Below, piece after piece: positions 44,869-47,269 of a DNA stretch of 47,269 nucleotides. The DNA is taken from the NCBI RefSeq assembly GCF_000003605.2, contig NW_003110485.1:84448-131716 (forward strand). The letters are read 5' to 3'. This DNA is from Saccoglossus kowalevskii (taxonomy: Eukaryota; Hemichordata; Enteropneusta; Harrimaniidae). The translations under genes and the position numbers were made by a program. A model generated the notes under the pieces. The model saw only the letters and a list, made by a program, of their open reading frames with translations. It was not told where the DNA came from and searched no databases. The stretch's first letter is position 1; each line of letters starts with the position of its first letter.

Positions 44869-45952
44869 TGGCGGTGGGGTAAGGATAAATACATACATAG
44901 AATACAGCAATGTGTATAATACATATGCGTCACTGAAATTATGACTGACAGCAACGCTGGTGTTATCATATACATAATCAAGCTCTTATAAGATGAGGGC
45001 TTATAAGCTGGGGTGATATGTGATGACGATCAACATTCGAAGTCACGCGAAATGCGAGGTGGTCACAAATCGCAAGATAAACGTACATTTCTCGAAATAC
45101 TGATGCACACAAGCGAGTTTCGTTTTGTTCTGGTACCCTCGAATATTCGAGCGTTTCCAGCGACGAATGAACCCTTCCAGGGGTTCACAACGTTCTGTGG
45201 CGCTATTGGTTGGATCATGGTTTAAAAAAAAAAAAAATACTCCATGGTTAGAAACACACTGGATTAACGCGAGATCGTTATTGCACATCACCGTGTATAG
45301 CCATCTGCATACACTGTACGATATTGTCTTTATATGATACGACTAGCACTTAAATGAGAAATAACCAGTAATTTATAAAACACATACACAGCACACACAG
45401 ACAAACATATACACAGCACAGATACCTGACAAATAATCCACAAGCACAAAAACAATTACTTATACATTAAAAAACAATACATATTAACCCTATGTACCTA
45501 TTTAGACATGCGTGCTTGACTAGACAAACTATTTACTTCAAATCTACTAATGAACACCAACACGCCCCAGGCCAATATATTGCGCACCCATTTTCCACTT
45601 CTCATTAACCTAATATCACTTAAGTGGTTTAGCATAATCCAATTTTAAATTGCTACTTTCTTCATTATTATTTATTTATTCCAAACAGTGTACATTATTT
45701 AACATTTCGCGAGCTTCTTATTTTAACAAATGCAAAAGCGGACTATGTAATATTAAATGTTACCTTTAAAAAAAACAATTACGCAAACCACAAACAATTA
45801 TGAGATAACACCCATGATTAAGGTGGACCCTCCAAGCCGTAGACAGAAACCAGACTTGCTTAATCTCAACACAACATAAAGAACTGTGCATTATATTTCA
45901 TATTAAGCAGTTGAACCGTTGGCACTCTTGTCTTACCATGCCATGTTGTTTT
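44869..45952. other. 1.1 kb without a recognised gene
   Basis: Overlapping 70-82 codon frames at 45013-45337 on both strands are unrecognised and contain an A14-type run near 45223. ACACAGCACA words repeat near 45385-45420. Confidence 0.5.
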
Positions 45953-46090
45953 CAGTTCACTGTGAAATCTCGCGTAGTTTGTGTAAGGCGCGGACCGAAC
46001 GTCTGCCGAAAAAAAAAAAAACTAGCATCACTACGACGCTGTTTCGTCGTTCGATTTCACGCATATCACGCGATCTCACATTGAACAGTA
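45953..46090. mobile_element. TIR element with AGATCTCGCG-type ends, copy 2
   Basis: Left GTTCACTGTGAAATCTCGCG (just inside the start) pairs with the reversed right end TGTTCAATGTGAGATCGCGT. The interior CATCACTACGACGCTGTTTC matches copy 1 at 38144. An A13 run interrupts the middle, and this copy is about 60 bp shorter than copy 1. The right outer flank also resembles copy 1 (GAACAGTAAATGGTC versus GAACGGTAAATTGTC), so the true end may lie about 15 bp further out. Confidence 0.65.
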
Positions 46091-46119
46091 AATGGTCTAT
46101 TTATCTGCACCATGCTATT

Positions 46120-46320
46120 TTGCCAACATAGCCACATATCCTATCTTACTTCATGTTGACCTCATCACTGCCATATATATTGTGTTCATGTCTTTGTCTT
46201 AGCCATGTCATAAAACCAGTAATTCAGTCTTGCCGTGATTTGACTAACTTAGCAACATAATACATCATATGTCATATTTGCCAATGACCACATCTTACAC
46301 TGTTAGCATGTCATATTGCT
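46120..46320. repeat. Degenerate left flank of the terminal 33-bp array
   Basis: Diverged words such as CATGTCATA, CATATGTCATATTTGCC and GCATGTCATATTGCT precede the regular array at irregular spacing, as expected for an old array edge. Confidence 0.65.
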
Positions 46321-47269
46321 AGTGATCTAATCCCAGTCACATGTCATATTTCTAGTGATCTAATCTCAGTCACATGTCATATTTCTATTAATCACATCTT
46401 GCTCACACGTCATATTTCTAGAGATCTAATCTCAGTCAAATATCACATTACTGGTGATCTAATCTCAGTCACATGTCATATGTCTAGTGATCAAATCTCA
46501 GTCACATGTCATATTGCTAGTGATCTAATCTCAGTCACATGTCATATTTCTAGTGATCTAATCTCAGTCACATGTCATATTTCTAGTGATCTAATCTCAG
46601 TCACATGTCATATTTCTAGTGATCTAATCTCAGTCACATGTCATATTTCTAGTGATCTAATCTCAGTCACATGTCATATTTCTGGTGATCTAATCCCAGT
46701 CACGTCATATTTCTAGTGATCTAATCTCAGTCACATGTCATATTTCTAGTGATCTAATTTCAGTCACATGTCATAATTCTAGTGATCTAATTTCAGTCAC
46801 ATGTCATATTTCTAGTTATCGAATCTCAGTCACATGTCATATTACTGGTGATCTAATCTCAGTCACATGTCATATTTCTAGTCATCTAATTTCAGTCAGA
46901 TGTCATATTGCTAGTGATCTAATCTCAGTCACATGTCGTATTTCTAGTGATCTAATCTCAGTCAAATGTCATATTTCTAGTGATCTAATCTCAGTCACAT
47001 GTCATATTTCTGTAGATCTAATCCCAGTCACGTCATATTTCTAGTGATCTAATCTCAGTCACATGTCATATTTCTAGTGATCTAATCTCAGTCACATGTC
47101 ATATTTCTGGTGATCTAATCCCAGTCGCGTCATATTTCTAGTGATCTAATCTCAGTCACATGTCATATTTCTAGTGATCTAATTTCAGTCACATGTCATA
47201 TTTCTAGTGATCTAATTTCAGTCACATGTCATATTTCTAGTTATCTAATCTGTCACATGTCACATTACT
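46321..47269. repeat. 33-bp tandem array with higher-order structure, 29 units, cut by window end
   Basis: Units close to AGTGATCTAATCTCAGTCAC followed by ATGTCATATTTCT repeat from 46321. Most are 33 bp. Three are 31 bp, with CCCAGTCACGTC or CCCAGTCGCGTC (46684, 47012 and 47109), and the last unit in the window (47239) is also 31 bp. Distinct variants recur in order: a unit ending ATTACT at 46420, 46814 and 47239, followed in the first two cases by a unit starting GGTG. The frame open at 46399-46716 is broken by the 31-bp units, so it is not a gene. Confidence 0.95.

Noticed and set aside
46399-46716. 105-codon repeat frame in the terminal array
   Set aside because: It is a by-product of 33-bp units and is broken by the 31-bp units. 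Not a protein gene.

Overview
This window looks like gene-poor, AT-rich (roughly 60-63 % A+T by eye) nuclear DNA from an animal, most likely a non-vertebrate and perhaps marine. The signs are long stop-rich stretches without convincing exons, minisatellites and microsatellites, short terminal-inverted-repeat elements (MITE-type), and the decayed end of a non-LTR reverse transcriptase. CpG dinucleotides are not obviously depleted. I found no bacterial-style gene packing, operon, rRNA, tRNA or CRISPR array. The species assignment is inference only; I cannot name a phylum safely. With about 6.6 % stop codons expected per frame, reading frames of 130-160 codons are expected by chance in 47 kb, so nearly all open frames here were left out.

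Layout. 1-497: the end of a 62-bp tandem array. 1.0-5.4 kb: plain sequence with a palindrome and two decayed copies of a short mobile family. 5.5-6.8 kb: the remnant of a non-LTR retrotransposon C-terminus followed at once by a 33-bp minisatellite that decays on its right side. 7.3-16.5 kb: three short elements bounded by TTAA, a pogo/Tigger-like fold-back element, a degenerate array of about 145 bp, and a PIF/Harbinger-like element with a TAA duplication; between 13.5 and 16.5 kb these form a dense patchwork. 16.5-30.5 kb: mostly featureless, with a paired CArG-box hairpin, a Z-DNA-prone tract, a second degenerate array of about 145 bp and two weak coding-like stretches. 30.6-30.8 kb: a perfect compound tetranucleotide microsatellite. 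32-46 kb: sparse interspersed repeats, including a two-copy TIR family and a two-copy approximately 200-300 bp repeat, hairpins and simple repeats. 46.3 kb to the end: a second, unrelated-looking 33-bp array with a clear higher-order repeat of 12-13 units, cut by the window edge.

No set of genes working together can be described. The most interesting signals are the cluster of TTAA-flanked short elements (about seven copies, three intact), the higher-order organisation of the terminal array, the join between a retrotransposon remnant and a minisatellite, and an apparent excess of the palindrome TGACGTCA (six sites, all between 7 and 26.2 kb). All boundaries, counts and alignments were made by eye.
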